Positions 25,569-34,631 of a stretch of 64,000 nucleotides of DNA are shown here, piece after piece. The translations under genes were made by a program, and so were the position numbers. Numbering within the stretch: position 1 is the first letter of the stretch; each line of letters starts with the position of its first letter. The notes beneath the pieces were generated by a model that did no database searches, was not told where the DNA came from, and saw only the letters and a list, made by a program, of their open reading frames with translations. The DNA comes from Candidatus Accumulibacter propinquus (GTDB lineage: Bacteria > Pseudomonadota > Gammaproteobacteria > Burkholderiales > Rhodocyclaceae). The stretch covers positions 1 to 64,000 of the forward strand of contig JADKBU010000002.1 of NCBI GenBank assembly GCA_016714935.1. The letters run 5' to 3'.

Positions 25569-26158
25569 TCGCGCTTTGCGCACTTCTGCTACCGCTGGCT
25601 GCGTACGCCGGCGCCCAGAAGTACGAGCCCCTCTCGGCAAGTGTGCAGGCGGCGCTGTCGCGATCGGTTTCGGATCGGGCGCCACCGCGGAGTTCCTTTC
25701 AGGATTCGATGGACGCGATCGACTGGTTGGCGGAGATGTCGCGCCGCCTGGAAAAGCGCATACCCGACCGCGAAGCACGCTTTGAATTCCTGCGTTCGGT
25801 GCACTACGAGGCGACGCGCGCCGGTCTCGATCCGCAGTTGGTGCTCGGCTTGATCCAGGTCGAGAGCGGCTTCAAGAAGTACGCCGTGTCAACGGCGGGC
25901 GCACGCGGGTTCATGCAGGTCATGCCCTTCTGGATCAAGGTCGTCGGCTTGAGCGACGACAACCTCTTCCACTTGCGTACCAATCTGCGCTACGGGTGTA
26001 CGATTCTTCGCCACTACCTCGACATCGAACGGGGTGATCTCTTCCGTGCGCTGGGTCGCTACAACGGCAGCCTTGGCCAGGCCGAATACCCCAACATCGT
26101 GCGCATGGCGTGGCAGAACCAGTGGTCGTATTCGAAGAGCAAGCTGGCGCTGCGCTGA
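25556..26158 (+). CDS. lytic transglycosylase (SLT domain)
   Basis: This 200-residue periplasmic murein hydrolase begins with GTG and a signal peptide (LIALCALLLPLAAYA). The SLT fold shows catalytic Glu103 in VESGFKKYAVS, then GARGFMQVMP, the Asn-Leu-Arg-Tyr-Gly motif and ALGRYNGSLG. It cleaves glycan strands to give 1,6-anhydro ends. The overlap with proS indicates co-transcription, an arrangement common in betaproteobacteria. Confidence 0.92.
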   Translation: MRSLIALCALLLPLAAYAGAQKYEPLSASVQAALSRSVSDRAPPRSSFQDSMDAIDWLAEMSRRLEKRIPDREARFEFLRSVHYEATRAGLDPQLVLGLIQVESGFKKYAVSTAGARGFMQVMPFWIKVVGLSDDNLFHLRTNLRYGCTILRHYLDIERGDLFRALGRYNGSLGQAEYPNIVRMAWQNQWSYSKSKLALR

Positions 26159-26179
26159 CCCTGTATTGAATGCCGGGAC

Positions 26180-27535
26180 TCAGCGCATGCCCGGCAACAT
26201 GCCTTTGATGCCACGCATAAGCTGCGCGATGCCGCCGCGGGAAAACTGCTTCATCATCTTTTGCGTCTGCTCGAACTGCTTGAGCAGCCGATTCACTTCC
26301 TGCACCTGAACCCCGGCACCCAGGGCGATGCGTCGCTTGCGCGCGGCCTTGAGCAGTTCCGGTCGCGTGCGCTCGGTCGGGGTCATCGAGTTGATGATCC
26401 CTTCGATGCGTGCGACCGCCTTCTCCTCGCCGCCGGCGGGCAACTGGCCTGCGGCCTGCGAGAACTGTGCGGGCAGTTTGTCGATCATCGACGACAGGCC
26501 GCCCATCTTGCGCATCTGGCCGATCTGGTCCTTGAAGTCATTGAGATCGAAGCCCTTGCCCGACTTGAGCTTTTTGGCGAACTCGACGGCCTTTTCTTCG
26601 TCGATGCCTTTCTGCGCATCCTCGATCAGCGACAGCACGTCGCCCATGCCGAGGATTCGCGAAGCCATGCGCTCCGGGTGGAAGGCTTCGAGGCCGGTCA
26701 GTTTTTCGCCTATCCCCGCGTACTTGATCGGTCGGCCAGTGACGTGACGAACCGACAGGGCGGCACCGCCGCGCGCGTCACCATCAAGCTTGGTCAGCAC
26801 GATCCCGGTCAGGGGCAGGGCCTCGCTGAAGGCGCGGGCGGTATTGATCGCATCCTGACCCAGCATCGCATCAACGACGAACAAAGTCTCGATCGGCCTG
26901 ATCGCCGCGTGTATGTCGGCGATTTCCTTCATCATCGCGGTATCGATGGCCAGGCGGCCAGCGGTGTCCACCAGCAGGACATCGTGGTAGTGTCGTCTGG
27001 CCCAATCGACCGCACTGCGCGCGATATCGACCGGTTTCTCGGTGGTTGTGGAAGGAAAGAAATCGGCCCCCGCCTGCGCGGCGACGGTTTTCAACTGCTC
27101 GATGGCCGCCGGGCGGTAGACGTCGCAGGACACCACCAGGACCTTTTTCCGCTGCGTCTCACGCAACATCTTGGCGAGCTTGCCGACGGTGGTGGTCTTG
27201 CCCGAACCCTGCAGGCCGGCCATCAGGACGACTGCCGGCGGTTGTGTCGCCAGATTCAGTCCGCTGTGGGCGTCGCCCATCAATCTGGTGAGTTCGCGGT
27301 GAACGACACCGACCAGAGCCTGTCCCGGGCTCAGCGATCCGATCACCTCTTCGCCGATGGCTTTTTCCTTGACGGCGGCGATCAGTTCCTTGATTGCCGG
27401 CAAGGCTACGTCCGCCTCCAGCAGGGCCAGGCGAACCTCGCGCAGGGCATCGGCGATGTTGGCTTCGGTCAGGCGTGCTTCACCGCGCAGTGTCTTCATG
27501 ACGCGGGCAAGGCGTTGGGTCAGGTTGTCGAGCAT
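26180..27535 (-). CDS. ffh: signal recognition particle protein Ffh
   Basis: This 451-residue SRP GTPase has the N domain, the P-loop GLQGSGKTT (107-115), DTAGRLA, the specificity motif TKLDGDARGG, and a Met-rich M domain ending MKQFSRGGIAQLMRGIKGMLPG. It binds 4.5S RNA and signal sequences and docks ribosomes on FtsY. MLDNLTQRL at 27535 is the normal start. Confidence 0.97.
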   Translation of the reverse strand: MLDNLTQRLARVMKTLRGEARLTEANIADALREVRLALLEADVALPAIKELIAAVKEKAIGEEVIGSLSPGQALVGVVHRELTRLMGDAHSGLNLATQPPAVVLMAGLQGSGKTTTVGKLAKMLRETQRKKVLVVSCDVYRPAAIEQLKTVAAQAGADFFPSTTTEKPVDIARSAVDWARRHYHDVLLVDTAGRLAIDTAMMKEIADIHAAIRPIETLFVVDAMLGQDAINTARAFSEALPLTGIVLTKLDGDARGGAALSVRHVTGRPIKYAGIGEKLTGLEAFHPERMASRILGMGDVLSLIEDAQKGIDEEKAVEFAKKLKSGKGFDLNDFKDQIGQMRKMGGLSSMIDKLPAQFSQAAGQLPAGGEEKAVARIEGIINSMTPTERTRPELLKAARKRRIALGAGVQVQEVNRLLKQFEQTQKMMKQFSRGGIAQLMRGIKGMLPGMR

Positions 27536-27565
27536 TTGGATTCCGGCTTGGTGTAAACTCAAAAA

Positions 27566-28405
27566 ATGCCAGACATTCTACTGCACCTTCTGCCGCACGT
27601 CGTTTCATCGCTGCTTTACGGTGTGCTGGGCATGCATTTCTGGCATACGCGCTGGCGCGAAACCGACCGCCCTCTGGTCACGCTGCCGATGCAGCCGTGG
27701 GAGCGGGCGGCCATCCTTGCGGCCCTGGTGGTGCAGGGAATAGGGCTTTACCAGGGGCTGTTCAGTGCTGGTGGCATGCGTTTTTCCTTCAGTTTTGCAC
27801 TGTCGCTGATGCTCTGGCTGGCGGTACTGATCTACTGGCTGGAGAGTTTCCATGCCCGCATGGACGGCTTGCAGCCGATGGTCCTGCCGCTTGCCGCGAT
27901 CAGCGCACTGGCGCCGGCACTGTTTCCCCAGTTGCGCGTCGTCGCCAACGCCGGTGCCTGGGGTTTCCAGCTCCATTTCCTGACGGCCATGCTTGCCTAC
28001 AGCCTGTTTACCCTATCTGCGCTGCACGCGGTGTTCATGGGTTTCGCCGAGCGCAAGCTGCATCAGCGGGCGGTCACCAAGAGTCTCACCAGCCTGCCGC
28101 CGATCCTGACCATGGAGGCCCTGCTGTTTCGCATGATCCTGGTCGCCTTCTGTCTGCTGACGGTGGCACTGCTCAGTGGCGTCATGTTCGCCGAAGCGAT
28201 ATTCGGCAGAGCCATGGCTGTGGACCACAAGACCTTGTTCGCCTTCGCCTCGTGGGGAATCTTTGCCGCCCTGCTGCTGGGGCGTCGCGTCTACGGCTGG
28301 CGTGGCCGCATCGCGCTGCGCTGGACTCTGACTGGATTCATGGTGCTGCTGCTGGCGTACATCGGCAGCCGGTTTGTTGCCGAGGTCCTGCTGGGTCGCC
28401 TCTGA
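27566..28405 (+). CDS. cytochrome c assembly/HemX-like membrane protein
   Basis: This 279-residue protein with eight predicted helices is of the CcsA/HemX (YpjD) group. Conserved features are the histidine in WGFQLHFLTAMLAYSLF and DHKTLFAFASWGIFAALL near the end. It is commonly divergent from ffh in betaproteobacteria, as here. The role is thought to be haem handling or cytochrome c maturation, but single-gene members such as this one are poorly characterised. Confidence 0.82.
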   Translation: MPDILLHLLPHVVSSLLYGVLGMHFWHTRWRETDRPLVTLPMQPWERAAILAALVVQGIGLYQGLFSAGGMRFSFSFALSLMLWLAVLIYWLESFHARMDGLQPMVLPLAAISALAPALFPQLRVVANAGAWGFQLHFLTAMLAYSLFTLSALHAVFMGFAERKLHQRAVTKSLTSLPPILTMEALLFRMILVAFCLLTVALLSGVMFAEAIFGRAMAVDHKTLFAFASWGIFAALLLGRRVYGWRGRIALRWTLTGFMVLLLAYIGSRFVAEVLLGRL

Positions 28406-28455
28406 TCCGCGTGCGCCGGCGGGCGTTCTGTAGCGACTTGTCGATCGGCAGGCCG

Positions 28456-28484
28456 TTGACACGATTTTGCAGCGAATCGATACT
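28456..28484 (+). promoter_or_regulatory. sigma-70 promoter for the MNIO/peptide cluster
   Basis: A perfect TTGACA (28456-28461) is followed after 17 bp by GATACT (28479-28484). The predicted start lies about 60 nt before the peptide gene, which itself has a good GGAG ribosome site. No operator dyad is obvious. Confidence 0.65.
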
Positions 28485-28551
28485 CTCGCTCGTGGTAACG
28501 GGCGAAAGGTCCAGCCACAGACCCCAACTGGAGAAGAAAAGGAGATACAAC

Positions 28552-28782
28552 ATGGCAATCACGATCTCGGCAACAAAAGCTGGTCCGTGCTCCGGCAAAC
28601 CGGCCGTTGAAATCGCCTACGATGCGGGCAGCACTCTGGATCAGATTCTCGAGGCTCAAAAACTCGTTTTCAGTGACAAAAAGCTGGCCAAGGCGATCGG
28701 GTTCAAGTTCTGCGGAGGGTGCTACTCGGGCCTGGACCTGAACATCAAGCAGAAATTCGAACAGGTCGTCCAGCAGGGCTGA
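28552..28782 (+). CDS. 76-residue Cys-containing peptide, candidate RiPP precursor of an MNIO
   Basis: This is a small soluble protein with Cys13 (GPCSGKP) and a Cys54-Gly-Gly-Cys57 motif in FKFCGGCYSGLDLNI. A helical, charged middle lies between (STLDQILEAQKLVFSDKKLAKAIG). There is no signal peptide. It lies 3 nt upstream of a DUF692 iron oxygenase gene, whose relatives (MbnB, TglH, ChrH, BufB) modify Cys residues of short precursor peptides encoded next to them. It lacks the repeated Cys motifs and signal peptide of DUF2282 bufferins, so it would be a distinct precursor type. The likely core is CGGCYSG and the rest leader or follower. The precursor role is inferred from context. Confidence 0.6.
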   Translation: MAITISATKAGPCSGKPAVEIAYDAGSTLDQILEAQKLVFSDKKLAKAIGFKFCGGCYSGLDLNIKQKFEQVVQQG

Positions 28783-28785
28783 TGT

Positions 28786-29682
28786 GTGTATTCAGAACAG
28801 AAGCTCGGCATCGGCCTGTTGTTCAACCCGGCGCTGCCGCAGTTTCTCGAAACCCGACCGGAGTCGTTTGACTATCTGGAGGTGATCCCCGATCGGGAAT
28901 GGGCGGACCGCGGCGTGCATGGCTCGCCGCGGTTCCTGCTCCTCGAACAGTCGCTCGAATTTCTCGAGCGCAGCCGCGAACGGAAGCCCATGCTTTGTCA
29001 TTCGATCGGCCTGTCGATTGGCAGTGCGGCAATTTTCGATAGCGGCCATGTCGAACAGATTCGCTGGTTGCACCAGAAGCTGGACTTCGCGTGGCACAGC
29101 GACCATCTTTCGTTCTCCCGCTTGCCGCAGGACCTGGCCGCGGCAGGCAACGGCCCCGAAATGCACGCCGCCATCTCGCTGCCGGTACCTTACGATCAAC
29201 AGGTTTTGCAACTCATCGCCGAGCGCGTCAGGTATATCCGCGCCGTGATCGACTGCCAGTTCCTGCTCGAGAACAACGTCTACTACGCCGCAATACCGGA
29301 AGAGGAGATGAGCGAAGCCGAGTTCCTCAACCGCCTGTGCCAGGTTTCCGGCTGCGGGATCCTGCTCGATCTGCACAACCTCTACGTCAATTCGCGGAAT
29401 CACGGGATTTCCATGGAGGCTTTTCTGCGCGACATCGATCTGCGTCACATCGTGGAAATTCACGTCGCAGGTGGCGACGAGTTGCTCGGCTTCTACACCG
29501 ATTCGCACGCGGGACCTGTTGCCGAGCCGGTTTGGGAACTGCTGGACGAGACGCTCCGGGCGGCCCCCTGGATCCGCGCCGTGACCTTCGAGTTCCATGA
29601 GTCTTCGTATCCCTTGCTCAAGACCGAAGGCATTGCCGCGCAATTGGCGCGCGCACGCCGGATCTGGGAACGGCATTGCTGA
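28786..29682 (+). CDS. DUF692 multinuclear iron-dependent oxidative enzyme (MNIO; MbnB/BufB-like)
   Basis: This 298-residue TIM-barrel enzyme has the metal-ligand motifs of the family: His72 (CHSIGLS), His104-Ser-Asp-His107 (WHSDHLSF), Glu162-Asn-Asn (LENNVYY), Asp195-x-His197-Asn198 (LLDLHNLYVN), His226 (EIHVAGG), Asp239-x-His241 (TDSHAG) and Glu269. MNIOs use two or three irons and O2 to rearrange Cys residues of peptide substrates, for example to thioamide/oxazolone or thiooxazole groups. The GTG start lies 3 nt after the small-peptide stop. The partner gene follows 7 nt downstream. Enzyme class is secure; product unknown. Confidence 0.88.
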   Translation: MYSEQKLGIGLLFNPALPQFLETRPESFDYLEVIPDREWADRGVHGSPRFLLLEQSLEFLERSRERKPMLCHSIGLSIGSAAIFDSGHVEQIRWLHQKLDFAWHSDHLSFSRLPQDLAAAGNGPEMHAAISLPVPYDQQVLQLIAERVRYIRAVIDCQFLLENNVYYAAIPEEEMSEAEFLNRLCQVSGCGILLDLHNLYVNSRNHGISMEAFLRDIDLRHIVEIHVAGGDELLGFYTDSHAGPVAEPVWELLDETLRAAPWIRAVTFEFHESSYPLLKTEGIAAQLARARRIWERHC

Positions 29683-29689
29683 GCTGAAC

Positions 29690-30361
29690 ATGGCCCTCGA
29701 CGCCTTTCAGGACATCTTCTGCCGGATGATCGCCTCGGCGGACTACCGTGCACGCTTGATCGACAACCCCGAAGCCGAGTTCGATCAACACGACCTCGAT
29801 GCACGCGAGAAGCGTCGTCTGACGGCGATGGCGTCGCATCCCGGCATGCGGATCAACACGGCGATTCATCGCGCCAATCGCTTGACGCCGCTGGACCAGA
29901 CTCTGCCATTGACCTGCTTTCTGCTTGGTTCACGACTGGGGGCCTTATTGGACCGCTACTGGCACTGCAATCCCACCGAAAACCTGCAACTGCCCGCCGA
30001 GTGCGCACGTTTCGCGGACTTCATCGTCGACGAACTGCAAAGTGGACGGCTGGCTGACCCTTTCGTCGGCGAAGTTCTGGCCTTCGAAAGGGCGTGCACC
30101 GAACTTCGTTTCTTCAGCGCCGAGGAACTCGCGTCGAGAACAGAGACGCAGCCGCGACTGCCAGCCAAAGTGCGTGTCCTGCATTTCCAACATGATCCGG
30201 AACCATTGCTCGAAGCCTTGAGTGAACTGAAACCGCCGCCGGAGAACCTTGCCGAAGGCGATTTCCATCTCGCGGTCGACGCGCGTTCCGACGAGGCGGT
30301 ATTCCGGCTGCTCGATCCCGTCGCGGCGGCCGCCTTGCTGGGCTCCCGAAATGCGTTATAA
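29690..30361 (+). CDS. BufC/HvfC-family (DUF2063) MNIO partner protein
   Basis: The 223-residue protein has the N-terminal helical DUF2063-like domain (ALDAFQDIFCRMIAS) and an alpha/beta C-terminal half with HLAVDARSDEAVFRLLDPVAAAALL. In known MNIO systems the second protein (MbnC, TglI, BufC) recognises the precursor leader and presents it to the oxygenase. The position directly after the DUF692 gene supports this role. The start at 29690 follows the MNIO stop by 7 nt and gives the normal MALDAFQ-type start. Nothing between 30362 and 30625 is recognisable. Confidence 0.75.
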   Translation: MALDAFQDIFCRMIASADYRARLIDNPEAEFDQHDLDAREKRRLTAMASHPGMRINTAIHRANRLTPLDQTLPLTCFLLGSRLGALLDRYWHCNPTENLQLPAECARFADFIVDELQSGRLADPFVGEVLAFERACTELRFFSAEELASRTETQPRLPAKVRVLHFQHDPEPLLEALSELKPPPENLAEGDFHLAVDARSDEAVFRLLDPVAAAALLGSRNAL

Positions 30362-30625
30362 CGGAAGGCTCCGCCTGTTGCGGCGCGAAGCCCGGGCGCT
30401 GGATCTGGGCTGCGGCTGGGCTGCTTTGGCGGATGGCTTGAACCATGCACGACCGCTGCTGTCAGCAGGCGAGTGGATGTCGGCGAGACTGCCGGGTCGG
30501 CATCCACGCCGCGCGCCGTCGTTTGGCGGCCGGCGGGTCGGCAACGATGTTGAGCGGTGGCTGGCTCGATATTCGCAGCCAGTATTTCACGATGCATTTC
30601 CCACAACAAACCAAGGAGCATGAGC

Positions 30626-31009
30626 ATGGACAAGCCAGGTAACCCGGTTGGATGGTTCGAGATCTACGTTTCCGACATGGCTCGCGCGAAAACCTTCTAC
30701 ACCGCGGTCTTCGGCCGCGAGTTGACCTCGCTTCCCGAAATCGGTGAAGGTGGCGAAATGTACGCCTTTCCCTGGGTCGAGGGCGCGGCCGGTGCAGCCG
30801 GTGCGCTCGTCAAGCACCCGATGGCTTGCTCCGGGAAGGGCGGGACGATGGTGTATTTCTCCTGCGACGATGTCAGCAACGAAGCGAATCGGGCGGTCGA
30901 GGCCGGTGGCAGGATCATGCAGCCGAAGATGGCGATCGGGCAATACGGCCATATTGCACTGGTAGAAGACACCGAGGGCAACCTGATCGGCCTGCATTCC
31001 ATGCAGTAG
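30626..31009 (+). CDS. VOC-family (glyoxalase-fold) protein
   Basis: This 127-residue protein has one vicinal-oxygen-chelate domain: WFEIYVSDMARAKTFYTAVFG, a central GGTMVYFSCDD and the end GHIALVEDTEGNLIGLHS. Such proteins may act as dioxygenases, isomerases or resistance proteins; the substrate is unknown. AAGGAG at 30613 is 7 nt before ATG 30626, so this start is preferred to the ATG at 30620. Confidence 0.85.
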   Translation: MDKPGNPVGWFEIYVSDMARAKTFYTAVFGRELTSLPEIGEGGEMYAFPWVEGAAGAAGALVKHPMACSGKGGTMVYFSCDDVSNEANRAVEAGGRIMQPKMAIGQYGHIALVEDTEGNLIGLHSMQ

Positions 31010-31118
31010 TCGCCGTCCCCGGACGCCTGACAGGGCCGGATGGCGAGCTGACTGCTTGGCCGTGGTCGTAGTGGGCCGCTACCCAACCACGGTCTGGCGC
31101 GTGCGCCGCGGCTGGGGA

Positions 31119-31598
31119 TCAGGCTTCTGATGGTCCGAAAACCGGTTCGCAGCGAACCTCGGTCCTGACCGAATTGGCGATGAAGCACTCCGTGTGCGCC
31201 AGGTGGTGGAGCTGCAGCTCTTCCTCGCGGGTCGGCAGACGAACCCCCGAGAAACCGACTTCGGGCCTGAGCGTGACGACACTCATCGCCATCCTGCCCT
31301 CGGCATTTCTTGCCATGCTGCCGGTCGGGCGGTCGGCATAGCGATCGACGCAGAAGCCTTGGCGGGCAGCAATCGCAAGAAACCACAACAGGTGACAACT
31401 GGCCAGCGAGGCAATGAAAGCCTCTTCCGGATCGACCGCGGCCGGATCGGACCAGGGGAGCGGCACGACATGTGGCGACGACGATGCGGCGACCTCGGCG
31501 CCGCCGTCAAAGCGCAGCAAGTGCCTGCGGCTGTAACGGTTATCGAGAAAGTCCTGCCCGTTGCGAACCCAGACGAGGTCGGCGGAATATTCAGCCAT
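31119..31598 (-). CDS. OsmC-family peroxiredoxin-like protein
   Basis: This 159-residue OsmC-fold protein has Cys68 (SLASCHLLWFL) and Cys138 (HTECFIANSV), the paired thiols typical of the family, and the usual PEEAF/ASCH and C-terminal VRTEV elements. It is not closely similar to the first OsmC protein at 21369 and belongs to a different subgroup. The probable role is thiol-dependent reduction of organic peroxides. It reads leftwards and convergently with the VOC gene. Confidence 0.85.
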   Translation of the reverse strand: MAEYSADLVWVRNGQDFLDNRYSRRHLLRFDGGAEVAASSSPHVVPLPWSDPAAVDPEEAFIASLASCHLLWFLAIAARQGFCVDRYADRPTGSMARNAEGRMAMSVVTLRPEVGFSGVRLPTREEELQLHHLAHTECFIANSVRTEVRCEPVFGPSEA

Positions 31599-31807
31599 GG
31601 TCAATCTCCGAAAAGGCTTGGTTGATCGGGTATTGCGATCGACAGCATACCCGGCAGTGAGGCCCGAGTCATGGGCTGCGGAAGCGCGCAGCGCGGTCGC
31701 CTGACCGGCAAAGCCTTCCACACGCACGGTCTCTGACCTTGACGATTGACCGCGGCTGCCCCTACCAACATACTGCTGCCGATTCGCGCCATGGACTTCT
31801 CCCGAGC

Positions 31808-32245
31808 ATGCCCCGTCGCCATTTGCCGATTCCCCTGATGCCCAACCGTGGGTTGCTGGTTGCCACGATCCTGCTGCTTTCTCTGCCCGTGCACGCCGAG
31901 ACGCTGCGCTGTCAGGTGACCTACGGCGGGGAAACCAGGGAACTGGAAGCGCATCCGGTGAGTTCACCGTATTCGGTGCCGGTACAGGCCGTCGGCTCGT
32001 ACTTCCTGTTCCGCATGGTTTTTCAGAAGGAACCTGCGGATCTGGCCGCGATCAGGCTCTACGTTTTCGCCGACCGGAGTACCGGGCCGGTGCCGATCCA
32101 GCAGGCCACACATCCTTATCCGCCACCGTCGCACGCTGGCGCAACCTACGGCTTCACCGGTCTCAATCGAGTCTATGAGCCGATCCGCGATGGCGAGCTG
32201 CAGTACTGGTGCGCGTTGTCTTCCGCCAGGGGGCTGCGCCAATGA
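31808..32245 (+). CDS. secreted protein of unknown function
   Basis: A 145-residue protein, with a signal peptide (LLVATILLLSLPVHA) and a mature part of ~110 residues holding two Cys (TLRCQVTYGG and LQYWCALSS) that could form a disulfide. I do not recognise a domain. An alternative start lies at 31838. The stop overlaps the CapA-like gene start (ATGA), so the two are probably co-translated and may work together in the envelope. Confidence 0.65.
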   Translation: MPRRHLPIPLMPNRGLLVATILLLSLPVHAETLRCQVTYGGETRELEAHPVSSPYSVPVQAVGSYFLFRMVFQKEPADLAAIRLYVFADRSTGPVPIQQATHPYPPPSHAGATYGFTGLNRVYEPIRDGELQYWCALSSARGLRQ

Positions 32246-33237
32246 ACCGGGTAGCCGTTTTGCGTTTGTTGCTCAGCGTCGTCGGCATGCTCGGCATGCT
32301 TGTGGCGGCCTCCGCCTGCGCCACCGGACCGGCCGTCGTCCACCTGGTTTTTGTCGGGGACATCATGCTCGACGACGGGCCGGGTCGCCTGATCAGTCGC
32401 GGCGGTGATCCCCTGGCTCCCTTTGCCGCGCAGTTGCAGAATGCCGACTATCGCATCGGCAACCTGGAATGTCCGATCGCTACCGTGGGGCAGCCCCTTG
32501 ACAACAAGATTTTCAGCTTTCGCGCCGATCCAGCCGTGCTGCGCGTTCTGCGTGGGCGATTCGATGCGCTCGCGGTAGCCAACAACCACTCCGGCGACTA
32601 CGGTCAGGCGGCGTTTCTGGAAACTCTGGAGCACCTCGCCGGCCAGGGCATTGCCGCCATCGGCGGGGGGCGCCAGCTTGCCGAGGCGCATCGTCCGCTG
32701 TGGATCGAACGTCGCGGCTTGCGCATCGCGGTCCTGGCCTACAACGAATTCAAGCCGCGCTCGTTCGAAGCGGGTGCAGACTGGCCGGGAATCGCCTGGA
32801 GCGAAGACAGCGAGGTGATCTCCGACATCCGTGCCGCGCGCGTCGCCGGTGCCGACGTGGTCATCCCCTTCATGCACTGGGGCTGGGAGCGTGAACGCCG
32901 AGCCAGCGAACGCCAGCGGCAACTGGCCCACCTGATGATCGACGCCGGGGCCGACCTGGTCGTCGGCGGGCATCCGCACGTGACGCAGGACGTCGAGTAT
33001 TACCAGGGCAAGCTGATTGTCTATAGTCTCGGCAACTTCGTCTTTGACGGTTTTGATCTCCCGGCTGCCCGAACCGGCTGGCTGCTGCGTCTGACCCTCG
33101 ACAAGAGCGGCCTCGTGGCCTGGGATATCCTCGCCGCGCAGATCGACGAGGAGGGGACGCCACACCCCCAGCAAGACATCGCGACACCCTGTGGCCGCGC
33201 CGGGGACAGCCTGGTCAGGGAGTGTGTCGGGCCCTGA
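32242..33237 (+). CDS. CapA-family metallophosphatase-fold protein
   Basis: This 331-residue exported protein has the CapA/PgsA fold: VGDIMLDDG (first metal Asp), NLECPI, ANNHSGDYG (Asn-His), FMHWGWE and GGHPHVTQ. These are the metal ligands of the calcineurin-like superfamily. CapA homologues occur with poly-gamma-glutamate capsules, but also alone, with unclear function. No capsule synthesis genes are nearby. The N-terminus has a signal peptide with a weak possible lipobox (ASAC, Cys26). Confidence 0.85.
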   Translation: MNRVAVLRLLLSVVGMLGMLVAASACATGPAVVHLVFVGDIMLDDGPGRLISRGGDPLAPFAAQLQNADYRIGNLECPIATVGQPLDNKIFSFRADPAVLRVLRGRFDALAVANNHSGDYGQAAFLETLEHLAGQGIAAIGGGRQLAEAHRPLWIERRGLRIAVLAYNEFKPRSFEAGADWPGIAWSEDSEVISDIRAARVAGADVVIPFMHWGWERERRASERQRQLAHLMIDAGADLVVGGHPHVTQDVEYYQGKLIVYSLGNFVFDGFDLPAARTGWLLRLTLDKSGLVAWDILAAQIDEEGTPHPQQDIATPCGRAGDSLVRECVGP

Positions 33238-33371
33238 GGTCTGGCGCGACCGCCGCAAGACTTGCTGTCCCTGCCATCATGCCCGTGCGGGAGGGCCTCG
33301 GCACGGGATGGCTGGTGTTCAAGGGGGTTCAGGCATTGCCATGGCCTGCGGCATCCGTGCACAATGCGTGC

Positions 33372-34574
33372 ATGACCATCGCCACCATCATCCACGCCGG
33401 TTTGCGCCACTCGGACCGGTCGACTGTCGCACTGGTATTGATGGGCGGTGGCGCGCGCACGGCCTATCAGGTGGGTGTGCTGCGTACCGTAGCTTCGCTG
33501 CTGCAGGAACAGCCCGGTGGATCCCGGCGATTTCCGTTCAGGGTTCTGGTCGGTACCTCGGCCGGAGCGATCAACGCCGCTTTTCTTGCCGCGCGTGCGA
33601 TGCACGGTTTGCAGGCATTCGAAGAACTGGAGGAGTTCTGGAGCCGCCTGCGCTCGACCGACGTCTACCGGCTCAACATCCCGTCCTGGGTGCGTTTCAA
33701 CCGTTGGGTGGCGGCCCTCAGCCTGTCGCGCCATGTGCGCACGCATGGGGCGATCCTCGACAACATGCCCTTGGCGGGGATGCTGCGCCAGGGCATTCCG
33801 GCGGCGGGCATCGAAGCGGCACTGCGATCGAGAACCCTCGACGCACTGGCGGTCAGCGCGTCCAGTTATACCAGCGGTGTTCACTGGACCTTCTGCCAGA
33901 CCGCGAATCGCGACGCCTTTCAGGCCTGGGCGCGTCCCGGGCGCCGCGGCGAATTCCAGCAGATGACGGTCGAGCACTTGATGGCTTCCAGCGCGATCCC
34001 GTTCCTGTTCCCGTCGACTGCGTTGCGCGTCGATGGGCGGCAGGAATTCTTCGGCGATGGCTCGATGCGTCAGATCGCGCCGTTGTCGCCGGCGATGCAC
34101 CTGGGCGCAAAGAAAATCCTGGTGATCGGTGTCGGGCAGCCGGAAAGACCGGGAATGGTCGCCGCTGCGCTGCCCGCGGACAGCCGTGGCCCGACGCTCG
34201 GGAGCATGGCCGGACACGTCATGGCCAGCGTATTTCACGATACCCTGCAGGCCGACGTGGAGCAGACCAAGCGGGTAACCGAGACCATCAACCAGCTCGC
34301 GAATGCGGCGTCGGCGATGCGTTACCAGGCGGTCGATGTCCTGGCGATTGCGCCAACGGACTCGCTCGACGCGCTGGCGCAGCAATACACCAATGACTTG
34401 CCGCCGGCAGTCCGCCAGGCCCTGGCCGCACTGGGCATGCTCAAGGGCAGTGGCGGCGCGCTGGCCAGTTACCTGTTGTTCGAGCCGGCCTTCGTGCGCT
34501 CGTTGATTGCGATGGGTGCAAGCGACGCCGTGGCCCGCAAGGAAGAACTGCTGGCCCTGCTCCTGGATGAATGA
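33372..34574 (+). CDS. patatin-like phospholipase
   Basis: This 400-residue enzyme has an oxyanion motif GGGAR (25-29), the nucleophile elbow Gly-Thr-Ser63-Ala-Gly (LVGTSAGAINAAF) and the dyad Asp in FGDGSMRQIAPL (DGS in place of the common DGG). It hydrolyses acyl esters of lipids with a Ser-Asp dyad. The C-terminal ~150 residues are helical and of unknown role. It is probably membrane-associated and is not obviously in an operon. Confidence 0.9.
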   Translation: MTIATIIHAGLRHSDRSTVALVLMGGGARTAYQVGVLRTVASLLQEQPGGSRRFPFRVLVGTSAGAINAAFLAARAMHGLQAFEELEEFWSRLRSTDVYRLNIPSWVRFNRWVAALSLSRHVRTHGAILDNMPLAGMLRQGIPAAGIEAALRSRTLDALAVSASSYTSGVHWTFCQTANRDAFQAWARPGRRGEFQQMTVEHLMASSAIPFLFPSTALRVDGRQEFFGDGSMRQIAPLSPAMHLGAKKILVIGVGQPERPGMVAAALPADSRGPTLGSMAGHVMASVFHDTLQADVEQTKRVTETINQLANAASAMRYQAVDVLAIAPTDSLDALAQQYTNDLPPAVRQALAALGMLKGSGGALASYLLFEPAFVRSLIAMGASDAVARKEELLALLLDE

Positions 34575-34631
34575 GCCGCGGCGCACCGGCGGTTTGCATT
34601 GAGCCGGTACGGACTGCTGGCTGAGCGCTGC

